Assembly (NCBI RefSeq): GCF_010389155.1
Contig: NC_057768.1
Span: 3,532,501-3,596,500, forward strand
DNA from: Erigeron canadensis
Taxonomy: Eukaryota > Streptophyta > Magnoliopsida > Asterales > Asteraceae
Direction of reading: 5' to 3'
DNA: 64,000 nucleotides
This document shows, one piece after another, positions 1 through 13,119 of the stretch. The notes beneath the pieces were generated by a model. The model ran no database searches. It was not told the DNA's origin and was given only the letters and a program-made list of their open reading frames with translations. Made by a program: the position numbers and the translations under genes. Each line of letters opens with the position of its first letter. Within the stretch, counting starts at the first letter, position 1.

Positions 1-208
1 TGTCAGTCGCTACCCAGACAACCACCGTCTTCATTCCCTGTCAAAATTCCCAACTTTTACCCATTGTAAACCAAAGTTGTTGGATCTTGATTGTGGTGGC
101 AATGGGATTGCCGGATCTTTATGGTTAACGATGATGGGGTGATCATAACACAATCCGATTTAGGGATTAGGGTTTGAGTATGATTATTATTGAATCGTGT
201 TTTGAAAT

Positions 209-2273
209 TGTAACACCCGTCATTTAAAAACCTGGATTTTCAAAAAGTTTCGCCTAACGGCGTTTAATAATAAGCGGAAAGGATCACTTACAAAATTTGC
301 CCATCCGTAACCGGATGAAACATTTGAAAAAAATTGGTGTTACTAAACGCATCATCGAAATAATAAAAGAAAATCCAAGTCTTGGCACCAACATAAATGC
401 CAAACATTATTACATAGATTTTAATCATAATATCGTATATGTAGTAGCCAAACAAAAGGCTAAGGGTAGTTTAAGCATCAAGAACATAAATGCTATCGTC
501 TTTAATGTCTCTACCCATCCTCACCAAGCTATCCTTTCGCTAGCTCCAAACTCATCTAATCTGATGGCACAACATTTTCAAAAGAGCAAGTGTTAGCTAA
601 TAAATTAGCTAAGCAATAATAACATATTTGAAAACATTTGCCGATTAGATATATTAACAAAATCATATCATCGTTATGTGTTAATATCACATGAGCATCA
701 TAAACATCATATCACTTAAGAAACATCATGAACATCAAAAGCATCATACAACATAACACATTAGGAACATCATAATCCTAAGTGTGCCTATAAACATAAA
801 GCTTTACTTTTCATCTTTCTTTATTTCTTTACTTTTCTTTTGCCTAGACGTAGGCAATGTGACATAAGCTACACATACTTAGGGATGTGGGGTTGTGTGT
901 AGGCGGTCATAGACCATACAGGGAGTCCTCATACCCGACATGATGGGTAACCAATAAGGGTTCCATCGGCGTCGTTAAGGAAAGACAAAGTCATTTCCAA
1001 CTGAATAAACCGTTTATGCCTTTACGCATTGATGGTTAGTTACTCCACCCGAAATAAACAAACATAACTATGCCACAAGGAGCAACTCAAGTGACCACAT
1101 ACGCACTAGCTTTACAACTAGCACGGGTTAAGCTTAACACAACTTTAAATATGCTCGAGACTTCTTTATTAAATTAGTTTAGGCTACACCTTCACCTAAA
1201 CTAATCACTTTTATCTTTACTTTATATTAATGTAGGCTACACTTTCACCTAAGTTAATCACATATCATCTTTACTTTAGGGCCCTTAACGTGCACGTGAA
1301 CATGGCAATCCTAATCAAAGGACTAGTGACTAGGTGATCAAGCCACACATGAAATCTTATCATAAACATATCATCACTTAATGATCATATAACATAATCA
1401 TAACATCATTCCATAATCACCTATCATAATCATGTCATCATTACATATTCACTTTACATAAGCATTTCATTACATCATGATCATTTAGCTTAAGCATAAC
1501 ATCGTATCATGATCACATAACATAAATATGGCATCATATCATATTCACATTTCATAAGCATATCATCATTCCATAATATGAGAACTTACCTTATGCCTTT
1601 GCAACCTGCATATACATGTCATTCATCATAGAAAGGTAAGCGTCATATCCCATATCAACCTCCCATAATCCCCTTTACTTTACTTTCAACCATACTTAAA
1701 CGTTTGGAAGGTTTTTACTTATGAAAATGTATTTTGTTGTATCACCAGGTGACAAAAGATGTTATCTTATCTCGGTACAGCTTACCAACCAGTTATGCGT
1801 ATCTTACAGTGCTTGCTAAATGCTCTCGACTACCTAGAATCAACATAGGACTAATTAACAAGTGTAACAAGACTAAACTGACCTACAGTCTATATACGAG
1901 TCGCATCCCCTTTTAATTACCATCATTCCAAATAATAGTCTCTTTTTAACTATTACCCCGGGTAGTTTGTCTCTTTTTGTCTACTTCGAGACTATTATCC
2001 CAGGTAGTTAGCCTCTTTTTGACTATTCTCAACTTTCGTCTATTTCTAGACTATTACCCCAGGTAGTTAGTCTCTTTTGGTCATTTTTACCAAAAACGGG
2101 TTTTACACGAGAAAAGGACTCATTTAAGACCTAATTGATGATTTGGCCCCATTAATTGCCCCTTGAACGATTTGTTAACAAAAAGGATCATTAGGTCACA
2201 TTAAACAACCAATCTTAATAACGAAACTCAATGAATTAACCAAAAATATTTATGAACAACCCCCATACATTTT
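209..2273 (-). mobile_element. Inverted partial LTR of the TGTAACA...TGTTACA family
   Basis: The segment begins TGTAACACCC and is the reverse complement of the 3' half of the solo LTR at 33037-35776. Shared blocks include the terminal stretch around TTTCGCCTAACGGCGTT (about 250) and the block at 840-1140 with the CCATCGGCGTCGTTAAGG and GGGTTAAGCTTAACAC motifs. The homology runs to about 2270, where a second LTR family begins, so the LTR's own 5' end is missing. Short ORFs inside (for example 297-596) have no recognisable domain and are treated as chance. A relation to a gypsy-type element is inferred from the TG...CA ends and the 5-bp duplication of the other copy. Confidence 0.75.
1934..2085. 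repeat. Palindrome array A inside LTR remnant
   Basis: Three spaced copies of an imperfect palindrome of the form ACTATTACCCCGGGTAGTT, each followed by a CTCTTTTT-like tail, starting near 1950, 1991 and 2050. The array lies about 1.7-1.9 kb from the LTR terminus at 209. That is the same relative position as the different palindrome array in the related LTR at 33849-33985. Confidence 0.75.
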
Positions 2274-3705
2274 TGATGTGCAAAATCGAGCTTTAAACTT
2301 ATAAAACTAGAACTACCTAAAAACTCACTACTATGCACTCACGGGCAGTGGACCCGATCGTTTGTAATATAGTTAAGAGATAAGTCCGTGTTCGTTCTCA
2401 GGGATTGGAAATGACTAGTTGCTTTATGAAGTGGTTTGGAAAACAGGTGTTGCTTCGAAATTACTCTTGACACTTAAATTAAAATTGATTTGCAAAACAA
2501 ATTGCATAAAATCGAAAAGAACTTCAGACAATATAAATAAAAGTCATCCACCTTGACTTCACTCGACTTCAAATGTGATTGCATTTGATTAAAACCAAAT
2601 TCTTTAGAGTTTAAAGATACTCGTGACAAGATTAAGATGCTCTCGTGGTACCACCAACCGTGAGCAAATTACCGAATCACCTAATTGCTAGTTGAATTAC
2701 CCAAGCCGGTACCACCAAAGCAAAGACAACTTTTTCCAACAATTAGTTTATTGACTATCAAATTATCAATTGCACCTATGTGACAACAACGTGGTACCAC
2801 CAACCGCTATGAATCACGTTGACAAAATTAACCTTTTCTTAAAATGACATTCACTATCATACCATGAACTAGTGATAATTAATCATAAACAAGTAACCGT
2901 TTTAAAATCACATATACATTCAACTTGTACCACCAACGTAGAAATATATGCAACCAATATCAAGTTTAATTAATAAAAAGAATTAAAATCATCAAGATCA
3001 CAGAACAACGATAATTGAATAAACCCTTTTGAATTAAAAATATTGCAATCACATCATTCGTCTCATTTCATCAAGGTCGATGATAAACAGTTTAGCCACT
3101 CATGATTAAGTAACAATAATAATCAAATAAAGAAAAGAACATTTTGTACCAATTGTTTGAGTGAAAGAGAAAATTGCAATACAGTAAATTAATGCGATCT
3201 AGATGGGTGCTCGTGAATCTTCAGTGGATCCGCCTAAGAAATTATCTTGCTTGGACACCTGATAGTAAACCTTGTAGAGCAGCTCCTAGAAAGAAACCTT
3301 GATAACTTGATAATTAGGGTTTTGGTTTTTATTTATACTCTCACAACATCTGATGTAGAAACACTCCAATTCTTCAGCCCCCGTGCACCCACTGCGGCGC
3401 AGTGGGATGTGTCTTCCGTCACTGCGGCGCAGTGAGGTTAGTTTGACTTTGACCTTCAAATGACTGCGTCGCAGTGGGCATTACATCCTCAACTGCGGTG
3501 TAGTCCAAATCCATGTCCCTTTTTCTCCTTCTACTGACTGCGGCGCAGTCAGTCTTATGCACTCCCCACTGCGGCGCAGTGGGCATTACTTCAATTCTTT
3601 TCCAAGGATCATGGCTGCGGCGCAGTGGGCTAGGTACATCTCCACTGCGGGGCAGTCTCAAACTGGTGAATAAGTTCTTCTTTCGATCCTGAACTTGTTT
3701 AACTC
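2274..3705 (-). mobile_element. Truncated LTR, Tat/Athila-like gypsy family (copy 1)
   Basis: Begins TGATGTG and shares the conserved block GGGCAGTGGACCCG (2344) followed by a GTAATATAGTTAA and GGGATT motif with copies at 3706 and 60617. It stops abruptly after its palindrome array and abuts the complete LTR at 3706, so its other terminus is lost. The strand is taken from the neighbouring LTR, whose polypurine tract shows the orientation. Confidence 0.7.
3391..3656. repeat. Palindrome array B: eight copies of ACTGCGGCGCAGT
   Basis: Near-perfect 13-bp palindromes (only the central base is unpaired) start at 3391, 3421, 3463, 3492, 3537, 3568, 3614 and 3644, with irregular 17-35-bp spacers. 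Most copies are exact; 3463, 3492, 3614 and 3644 carry one or two changes. Array B is GC-rich in an AT-rich region. Confidence 0.9.
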
Positions 3706-5179
3706 TGATGTGTATTTTCTAGTCTTAAATTTATAAACACGAAATACCTAGCTACTGACTACTACACACTTGCGGGCAGTGAACCCGTTCGTATGCAATA
3801 TAGTTGACTTGGTAAACCGAGGTCGAACACAAGGACTTATTAAACAATTGTTACAATAAAGTGATTCAGATTAAAAGGGGGGGTTTTGTGGCCGAATTGC
3901 CACTTTGCAAGAGTTAGTAAGAAAAGTCAGTAATCCCGTAGGATTAATCGCAAGAGAATATTTAGTTGTTGAATCTTAACAAAGATTTAAAAGGAACACC
4001 TACTTGGATCAGCTCACATGCCAATCATCGGGTCTAAATATTACTTGCATTTGTTGAACGACTTAGAAGGTAGACAAGATGAACTCCCGTTATACTTGAA
4101 ACTTTAATTGTTTTAGATATGATTATTGCTCCCGCACTTAATTTCTACTCAAAAAAATTAAGCATTAAGAACCTAAGTTAATTTTATGATTTAATCTTTA
4201 AAAGCTTTGTCCCGAACTGCTTATTCGCCTAATCAGATCCCTCTATCATAAGCGTTGACTCACTCAAAATGAATTTAATTGTTTAAAATCAGATCCCAAC
4301 GATTTGAGGTTAATTATAGACCAATTAACCATTTCATAAATCAATTGACAATGACATAGATTTCTCCCAAACTTCTAATTACGATTATCAATCAATTAAT
4401 ATAAAAGTTGAAAACAATATTTAAATCCAAATAAATGTGGATCTTCGATTAAACATATAAACCTTGTTCAACACTCACAAGCAACATTAATTCGACCCTA
4501 TGACATGCTTACTACCCAAGCGGGTGCAAGAGATTTAGCTACTCATAATTAAAATACAAGAACAAACGAAAAAAGAAGAAATCATATTATACCGAAATGA
4601 TTAAAGATAATCTGGTAGCAATGATGATTACAATCCAAAGTTGAAAAGATGTAAAACCCTAACAACTTGTTTGCTCCAAAAGGCTAAGAACTATGAGAAA
4701 ACTAATAAAAAATTGCCAAAGATTCGTCCCACAATGCAGAACACTAACTGACCTTATATACAAAATACCCTTGTAACGGCCGTTAGTGTAATAACTGACC
4801 GTTAGTTTGCTACTTCCCGTGTAATGGTCGTTACTACACTAACTGCCGTTACACTCCTTTGAAAAACTAACTGCCGTTAGTTTTGTAACTGCAAGTTACA
4901 GGAGTTTCATGATTTTCCTTTGTAATGGCCATTACTCCAGTAACGGGAGTTACAAACTCCAGGATTCGTTTACTTCATCTTTCGCTCGATTTCAACCGAA
5001 TCTTCCTCCCGTTTCTTCCATATATCATCAAACTCAACCAATTCATTCGTCTAATCAAATTCCAACCTGAAAACACTTAACACACCTTCAAAGCATCGAA
5101 AGTTGGATATAAAACTATAAATATAACGAATAATTGGTCCTAAAGTCACGTGGGAAATGGTATAAAATATGACACATCA
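3706..5179 (-). mobile_element. Complete 3' LTR of a Tat/Athila-like gypsy element
   Basis: The 1474-bp segment starts TGATGTGTATTTT and ends TATGACACATCA, so its ends form the short inverted repeat TGATGTG/CACATCA expected of an LTR. Immediately to the right lies a C-rich tract that reads as a polypurine tract on the minus strand, which makes this the 3' LTR of a minus-strand element. The block GGGCAGTGAACCCG (about 3774) and the phrase about 70 bp further on (GGTCGAACACAAGGACT) are shared with the copies at 2274 and 60617. The family assignment to the Tat/Athila group is from general resemblance, not from a search. Confidence 0.8.
4772..4953. repeat. Palindrome array C: GTAACGGCCGTTAG-type units
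   Basis: Several 12-14-bp palindromic units: GTAACGGCCGTTAG (4773), GTAATGGTCGTTAC (4821), two AACTGCCGTTA forms (about 4840 and 4869), GTAATGGCCATTAC (4922) and GTAACGGGAGTTAC (4940-4953). It occupies the place in this LTR that array B occupies in the neighbouring copy, about 1.0 kb from the GGGCAGTG block. The last unit is the exact reverse complement of the unit in array D (33849). Confidence 0.85.
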
Positions 5180-5180
5180 A

Positions 5181-5195
5181 ATCCCCCCACACTTA
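5181..5195 (-). other. Polypurine tract next to 3' LTR
   Basis: Read on the minus strand the sequence is AAGTGTGGGGGGAT, directly upstream of the LTR terminus TGATGTG. This is the position and composition of the primer for plus-strand synthesis in LTR retrotransposons. A second, similar tract (11 C in a row on the plus strand) lies at about 6497. Confidence 0.7.
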
Positions 5196-7200
5196 AACTT
5201 TGCTTGTCCTCAAGCAAATCCGAGCTGAAAATCATAAAATTCCTTAGCATATTATGGAACCACATTTCAGTAATCAAAAAGAAGCTCAACCATAATCAAG
5301 AAATGAGAATAAATGGTTAGGCAGTTTTAATCTTTAATGAAAACCGGAATGTTTAACTATATTTAACTGATACACAAGCCTTAATAACATGACTAAGCGC
5401 ACATGAAACGAAATAGTGACATCTCGCGTATCCTACTCCAAATAACTTACTTTTGGGGTTGAATATTTGAATAATCACTCAATGTCAAGTCGTGATGCAT
5501 AATCTTTTTACCATAGGCTTGTACTAGGTTCGTTCCTTCATCGCCAAGGCGCTAGCGCCCTATAACGTCTATCAGAAGAGGACTTTAAAGGTCGTATCAT
5601 TCATAAGGCTTAACAGGGTAATTAAATAGGGTATGGAAATTTGAGTGAACAATTAGTGTTAACAAAGAACAAACACAACATTTAACAAAGTTTTCACATA
5701 TAGTCTAGTCCAAAACAAACCCGTATCATTAGTTGCTAACGGTCCAAATCCCAAGAAGTTCTCCCGACTCTACCCTCAATAAAACGATAGAAACTGACAC
5801 CATTGTGACGTATGACAATCAAACAACTCCTTCCGCCTAACTACCCATGTTGGCTTAAACGAACGTGCCAACTAAAGAAGAATAACTTATAGGATATAGT
5901 ATTGCAAAATCCTATTTCGTTGGTTATAAAGATGTACCAACTCAACTCAATAAATCTAAGTAACAATGAAGCTTATGTTGGTGTAAATGATGAACCAACT
6001 AATAAAAATGATTTGACAAAAAGGAGAAATACCAGCTGACAGCCCAAGCTCTTTTTTTCATTTTTTTTTCTTTTTCTGTTTTTCAATTCTTTTATTCCTT
6101 TAATTCATCATTTTTTTTGTGAGCTACTTTTACTCTGACTAATTGGTATTCTGTTACATAACGAAGAAACAGTGACAAATCATTTAATAATATGCTAAGA
6201 TGAACAATCCAGACTTAATCCAAAATCATGACGAAATCAAACTACCCCCATAAAATGAGAATATCCTAACCCGACATAACAAGATATAACCCAAACCATC
6301 CACTAGCATAGGCAACCAATGACCCACCAGGACTTCGACTATCGGTATCGCTAGGAAAGGTGTATATTTGGTGGATTTAATACAAAGAACGGGCTAATGA
6401 CAACATGTTTTCTATTGTTTCTTGCACTAAAAGTGAGTGCAACATAAGGGTTTTAACAGAAATTCCTCGAAAATACCCGAATTTTTCCTATTTACCCCCC
6501 CCCCCAACACACACTTAAGTTGGACAATGTCCTCGATGTCCAATAAACTAAGGCAAAAACTAAGGGAAATAGGGGAAAGTAACGAAAAAGAAAAAGAAAG
6601 TAAACTAGTCTCATCACCTCACTAAGGTGGTTACAAACAAATAAACACAAATCAAAAGATGTACGGAAAATGTAAAAGGTTCCAATAATAATAACCATAA
6701 ACCATCAATAGTCAAAACTCAGGAGGGGGAAAAGCTGAAGGGGCACTATCACCGTCACCATCACGTCTCTCTCCAAATATGCCATAGAAGTCAAAGGCAT
6801 TACTAGAATACCTATCACCACTGTAACCTGACTACCAACAAATCGCGACCAATCATCCTGGCGGTCCAACCGGTCGTTTATTCTAGCAATCCCATGAAAA
6901 ATCTCATCCACACGCTGCCCTAAACCTGAAAAATCAAAAGCATGTGAGCTAGAGGTAGGACCTCTAGTAGGCATAGAAACACCAACACCGGTCTCCTGCT
7001 CCTCATCCATCTCATCCTCATCATCCTCCGCATCCATATCATCTCCTTCATCCATACCATAAAATGTTAACGAATACATAAAGTTTGGGATGTTATAGAA
7101 ATCAGTTAATGTATATATGCATCTATCTATATCTAGTGTTGATTTGTGTTTGGGAGTGAAATTAGACATTGAGTTACAGTTTCACATTTGCTCTTTATAA
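5196..7200 (-). mobile_element. Decayed internal region of the Tat/Athila-like element
   Basis: This stretch continues rightward from the polypurine tract and has no intact polymerase ORF. It holds the decayed ORF at 6705-7169, the second C-rich tract near 6497 and poly-T runs near 6050-6115. No protease, reverse transcriptase or integrase motif was seen in any frame. The right boundary is uncertain. Confidence 0.5.
6705..7169 (-). pseudogene. Remnant of retrotransposon ORF (acidic tail plus coiled segment)
   Basis: The 154-aa minus-strand frame has an acidic run (about residues 41-58, rich in Asp, Glu and Met), a Ser-rich stretch, then GLGQRVDEIFHGIARINDRL (about residues 86-105) and DRQDD. 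This order, an acidic linker followed by a short amphipathic segment with repeated R-x-D/DRQ, resembles the C-terminal part of the extra ORF carried by Athila/Tat-type plant elements. It lies in the same orientation as the LTR and polypurine tract, which supports that reading. There is no start context or upstream catalytic domain, so it is a fragment. The assignment is by resemblance only and could be wrong. Confidence 0.45.
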
Positions 7201-7828
7201 AAAATTGTTGTTACCAAAGATAGTGCTGGAAATAAGCCAAAGAAGATCACCAGAGTATTAAGTCGTCGGAGTAACCCGGTAGGATACATCAAGTAAACAA
7301 AACAGGGAGGTTCTTACATCAATTTTAACACTTTCGTAGGTCACTACATTACATAACCATTCACTCATAGTTGGTTACACTCTAGTGCCTTAGTCCCTAT
7401 TCTTTTTTACGTCCAACGAGGCATTAACGGTTACAAATAGGATGTTACCATGTAGAATACATTAGAAGAACAAAAATGAAAGGTACTTACATCAGATAGC
7501 CAACTTGAAAGGTCACTACATTACATAACCATTGAGTCATAGTAGGTTACATTCCGGTGTTATAATCCCTAAAGGACACTTATAATAGGGATTATAAACG
7601 TTACAACCTTGTTTTAGTTTATTGGTAGATATACAAAAGTTCACCATTAATTGTCTACATACATCATCAATAACATAAATAATGGCCGCATCAATGTCGT
7701 CTTTGAGGATTTATGTACCTAGTCCGGAAAAAAAAAACTCCTAAGCTAAGTTTAACAAATTATATTAAATAAACTTACAATCAAAAATTAATCTGTGAGA
7801 CGATTAATAATTTAATAATTAAATCTGT
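7201..7828. other. No gene; short duplicated segment
   Basis: AT-rich, no coding signal. Two related segments (about 7335-7375 and 7510-7550) share GGTCACTACATTACATAACC. An inverted repeat TATAATCCCT...AGGGATTATA sits at about 7560-7596. Confidence 0.5.
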
Positions 7829-7837
7829 ATTTTAAAA

Positions 7838-8989
7838 GGGATAATGACCTGTGGATGTAGTGAACTATGACAAAATGTCTATGTTATGTATTGATCTAAT
7901 CGGGAGTCTATGTTATGTAACGAACTTACCAAAACTGTCTAAGGGATGCATGTTACCGGATAATCTACAAGTACTCGGTTACCATCCATTTTTTTAAGGG
8001 ATAATGACCTATGGATGTAGTGAACTATGACAAAATGTCTATGTTATGTATTGATCTAATCGGGAGTCTATGTTATGTAACGAACTTACCAAAACTATCT
8101 AAGGGATGCATGTTACAGGCTAAAGCCAGTCATCAATTTTTTTTCCTTTATTTTTTAATCTTAATTTATTTATTTAACATATATAAATAAATATAAGTTA
8201 TGGAAATATAAGTTCTGTAATTATATAAAAACTATAAACACCATCATATCTTCTAGCCGCCACCTACCTCCCCATTTTTCAGATCAACCCTAACACAATC
8301 ATATACCAAAAAATGAAAGATTTCAAAAATTAAAATCGCATTTGAAGATTACGATCCCTTATAAGGTCAAGAACCTGAAACCAATCATTACATATATTCT
8401 CAATATACACACTGACACACACAAATCTAAGGGTACATATATACAACCTACACAAACAAACAATGAGAGACTAGAGGGCGTATTCTTACATGGCTTCTTG
8501 AAGCATAACTTAGATTTGAAATGAGAAAGAATAACTAAATTCTAGATTTTAGTTAAAGCAACAAAACAACAAACTTAGAAGAACGCATTACAAGCCTAAA
8601 GCTGAAAAGATCAAATCCCCTTGACCTCAACTTTCATCATTTCTCTTTTCGGGATATTAATAAATAACTAAATGGAAACAAGAAAATACCAGTTCTCAAA
8701 TACTCGGGAGGAGTTGGAAACAATAAATAACATGCATCACTTAGACAGTTTTTGTAAGTTCATTACATAACATAGACCCCCGATTAGATCAATACTTAAC
8801 ATAGACATTTTGTCATAGTTCACAGGTCATTATCCCTTTGGATGGTAACCAGCTACCTGTAGATTACCCGGTAGTATGCATCACTTAGACAGTTTTGGTA
8901 AGTTCGTTACATAACATAGACCCCCGATTAGATCAATACATAACATAGACATTTTGTCATAGTTTACTACATCCACAAGTCATTATCCC
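7838..8989. mobile_element. MULE foldback element with duplicated TIR modules
   Basis: The 1152-bp element begins GGGATAATGACC and ends GGTCATTATCCC-like (TCATTATCCC), and is flanked by perfect 9-bp direct repeats ATTTTAAAA (7829-7837 and 8990-8998). A 9-bp duplication with long TIRs is typical of Mutator-like elements. Each end carries two copies of a module of about 160 bp (left copies start at 7838 and 7998; right copies end near 8837 and 8989), so the total TIR is about 280 bp. The middle is AT-rich with no transposase, so it is non-autonomous. The ORF at 8342-8524 has no features of a real gene. Confidence 0.9.
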
Positions 8990-8998
8990 ATTTTAAAA

Positions 8999-9699
8999 CT
9001 AGCAATCTAAGATTATGCTTAAATAAGTATAAAATTTAAAATCTAAATCTAAAACATAAATAAAAATTTCAATATGTTCAAAATAATATAAAAAACTTAG
9101 AAAACCGATAAGCAACAAACTGCTATGCTATTTTTTTCTTTAAAAAATATATAAGAAAAGTGAATATGTAATTGTCATGTACCTAAACTTAGGTATAAAA
9201 TACCTCACATACTAAATTTTTAGATATTTTTTGTATAATTATGAATAAATAATTGGGATCTATGTTTTTATGAATTAAAAAATAAAAATGTGTGAGTTTT
9301 ATACATAAGATTAGGTAGATGACAACTACATATTCCCCATACCTCCTAATATATACATGTATTGTTTACAATAAATTAGAAAAATCACTACTAACATCGT
9401 AAAAAAAAACGGTAGACAATCAAGTGACAATGTTACGACGGCTTGACTGCCCAGTTCTAAGATAACGTACTGAATAATCTTTTTACTATCTACAAAAGTA
9501 TGTAAGTAGCTTTTATTTGCAGGTTAATTTATATACTTTAATTTTATATTATTGTTAGAATTTATAATGGAGTTAGTTAATTACATATACGAATATATAA
9601 CTTGTAACATATATAACATTAAAAATAAAAAAAATCGAACCCCTTAAATATCGGGTCTCAGCCGGTCGGCCACTTCGGCCACCATCTAAGCCGACCGCT
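8999..9699. other. AT-rich DNA upstream of the CCoAOMT pseudogene
   Basis: No coding signal. Contains a small foldback MITE (9154-9343, listed separately). The short GC-rich stretch at 9655-9700 shows no similarity to the promoter of the intact gene at 16523. Confidence 0.5.
9154..9343. mobile_element. Small foldback MITE (copy 1)
   Basis: About 190 bp with inverted ends: the left arm reads GAATATGTAATTGTCATGTA and the right arm, reverse complemented, reads GAATATGTAGTTGTCATCTA. Both arms continue into a CTTA..GTATAAAA..CTCACA block. A second copy is at 31381-31552. Exact ends and target duplication were not resolved. Confidence 0.6.
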
Positions 9700-11216
<1,517 letters not shown>

Positions 11217-12501
11217 TTAATCCGCTTCACTACTATTCAAAGGAGATTATCGATCATTAGTAGGTGATGACTTCTCCAAGAAGTGGTGTTGCTTGTTAAA
11301 GATGGCAATATAAATGAACATGTAATACATAAATTGAGTATCATCATTGTGTTTTTTCTTAATCTGTGTCATTTATGTAAAACGAAAAGATTGTGTATAT
11401 CAAAGTAAGCAACGAAATAATGATATTTAAGGACAAAGAAATTGTTACTATATATAGGAGCATATGTCAAAACAGATACCACCGCAACTCCACAAGCAAC
11501 CTAGCTATAATATCGCGTGAATAGAAGTCGAGGATTAATAATGTTCTGCAAGCATTAAACATATCAATATGCTCTAAGCAAAATTAAATCAATGTGTTCC
11601 TAGCATCTATGGTCATAATCACCATATACTTCATCATTTTTCCACGTACTATATTATATCAACCCAACCCAACCAAAAATTATAATTTTATAATTAAACA
11701 AATCCACCCCTTATATTTCCAACTATTTCATCTTTAATTCAATCAAATATCCATCACTAACAATAATCATAACAAAGGGAATAGGTTAATATATTTACTT
11801 CCAAGAATTTGCTAGTGATTCTAACACATAAGTTCAATAATCAAGCTAGCTTATTCTTCCTAATTTGCTCACAAATTTTCGGCCCCAAAGCAATATGTAT
11901 AACTTGTGAGGGGAAAGAAGGAAATGTTAGGAAGGACTAATCTGAATCTAAGGGCGCATTTTTTAAAGGAATTGCAATATGAAAAAATGAAATTTTACAA
12001 AATATATTTTACTATGGAATATTCACATTCAACGGAATGAGATTCCTCCATATTACAACCAAACATAATAAAAATGGAATTCAATTTTAATTTCATCAAA
12101 TTATGTGAACATAACGCTACCTAATGATTGGATATGTAAGTCCTAATCATTCATTTTCTTAGACCTAATGCTTCATTTTAGCCATCCTTTTTACTAATCT
12201 CTTATACCCTGTTCACACATATACAAATATATATCACGAGTATTTGCATTGCCTTAGGTCTAATAATTCTAATTTCTACGTACACATAACTCTTAAGAGC
12301 AGAAGTCATTATATTTTGCTTTTTGTCAGTTGATCGTCTGCCTCATTGCTTGCAGTATTTTCGTACACAAAAAAAACAGCTCACTATGCCATAGTGGTTA
12401 TGCATTAGTTACATTAATTATAAGGTTCATAGAATTAGATATAGGACAAAAATTTCTTTACATTTACTATAAATCCCCAATTAATGTTTACCATAATCTT
12501 C

Positions 12502-12528
<27 letters not shown>
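11217..12528. other. Intergenic AT-rich DNA
   Basis: Contains the degenerate 3' flank of the pseudogene and an AT microsatellite at about 12502-12527. No coding or RNA gene seen. Confidence 0.5.
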
Positions 12529-12534
<6 letters not shown>

Positions 12535-13088
12535 AGATCCAGAGAGAAGGTTCTTAAAGAGAAAAGGGGGAGAAGGTTCAATTTTATTTTTTTTTAACTT
12601 GTTTTTTTGACTTTTTTTTTTTTTGACTTTTTTTATTCTTTTTTTAATTAATTTAATCCATAAAAAAATTTTAAAAAATTAATAATTTTTTTTTCTAACC
12701 TGAGTTAGTGAGTTTTACATGTAAGAGTACGGTACGGGTTTCACCCTTAAAGATATTAATAAGGGGTAGCTGGTAGAAGTGATAGGTCATAAAGGGTGAT
12801 ATGTCATAAGGGGTGATCGGTGATGGGGTGATCTACCTAACGGGCTTCGCCCTTAGCTATTATGGCTCCGCCATAAGTCGAAAGGCTTCGCCTATAGCTT
12901 ACGGGCTATGTCCTTTGAAAAAAAAAAAATTTTAAAACTTTTTTAAAATTTTTATATGGAATAAGTTAATTAAAGAGAGAATGAAAAAGGTGAAAAAAAG
13001 AATAAAAGTAAAAAAAAATAAAGCTAAAAGAAGTAAAAAACAAACTTTCTCTTCCTTCTCTCCTTAAAGTAACTTCTCATTTGATCTC

Positions 13089-13096
<8 letters not shown>
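12529..13096. mobile_element. TIR element/MITE with internal hairpin series
   Basis: The left end reads GGGTAGAGATCCAGAGAGAA. The right end, reverse complemented, reads AAAGATAGAGATCAAATGAG; both continue with GAGAAGG/TTCTTAAAG-like and GAGA-rich sequence, so the ends form an imperfect TIR of about 45 bp. TA microsatellites abut both sides, which hides the target duplication. No transposase ORF. Internally (12842-12893) lie three successive short hairpins. Confidence 0.65.

Positions 13097-13119
<23 letters not shown>

Noticed and set aside
3391..3656. CRISPR-like array of short repeats
   Set aside because: Units are 13-bp palindromes with very short, irregular spacers in a plant LTR; there are no cas genes and the context is eukaryotic.
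5196..7200. Intact autonomous gypsy element with polymerase
   Set aside because: No reverse transcriptase, RNase H, integrase or protease motif in any frame; only a 3'-side ORF remnant is present.
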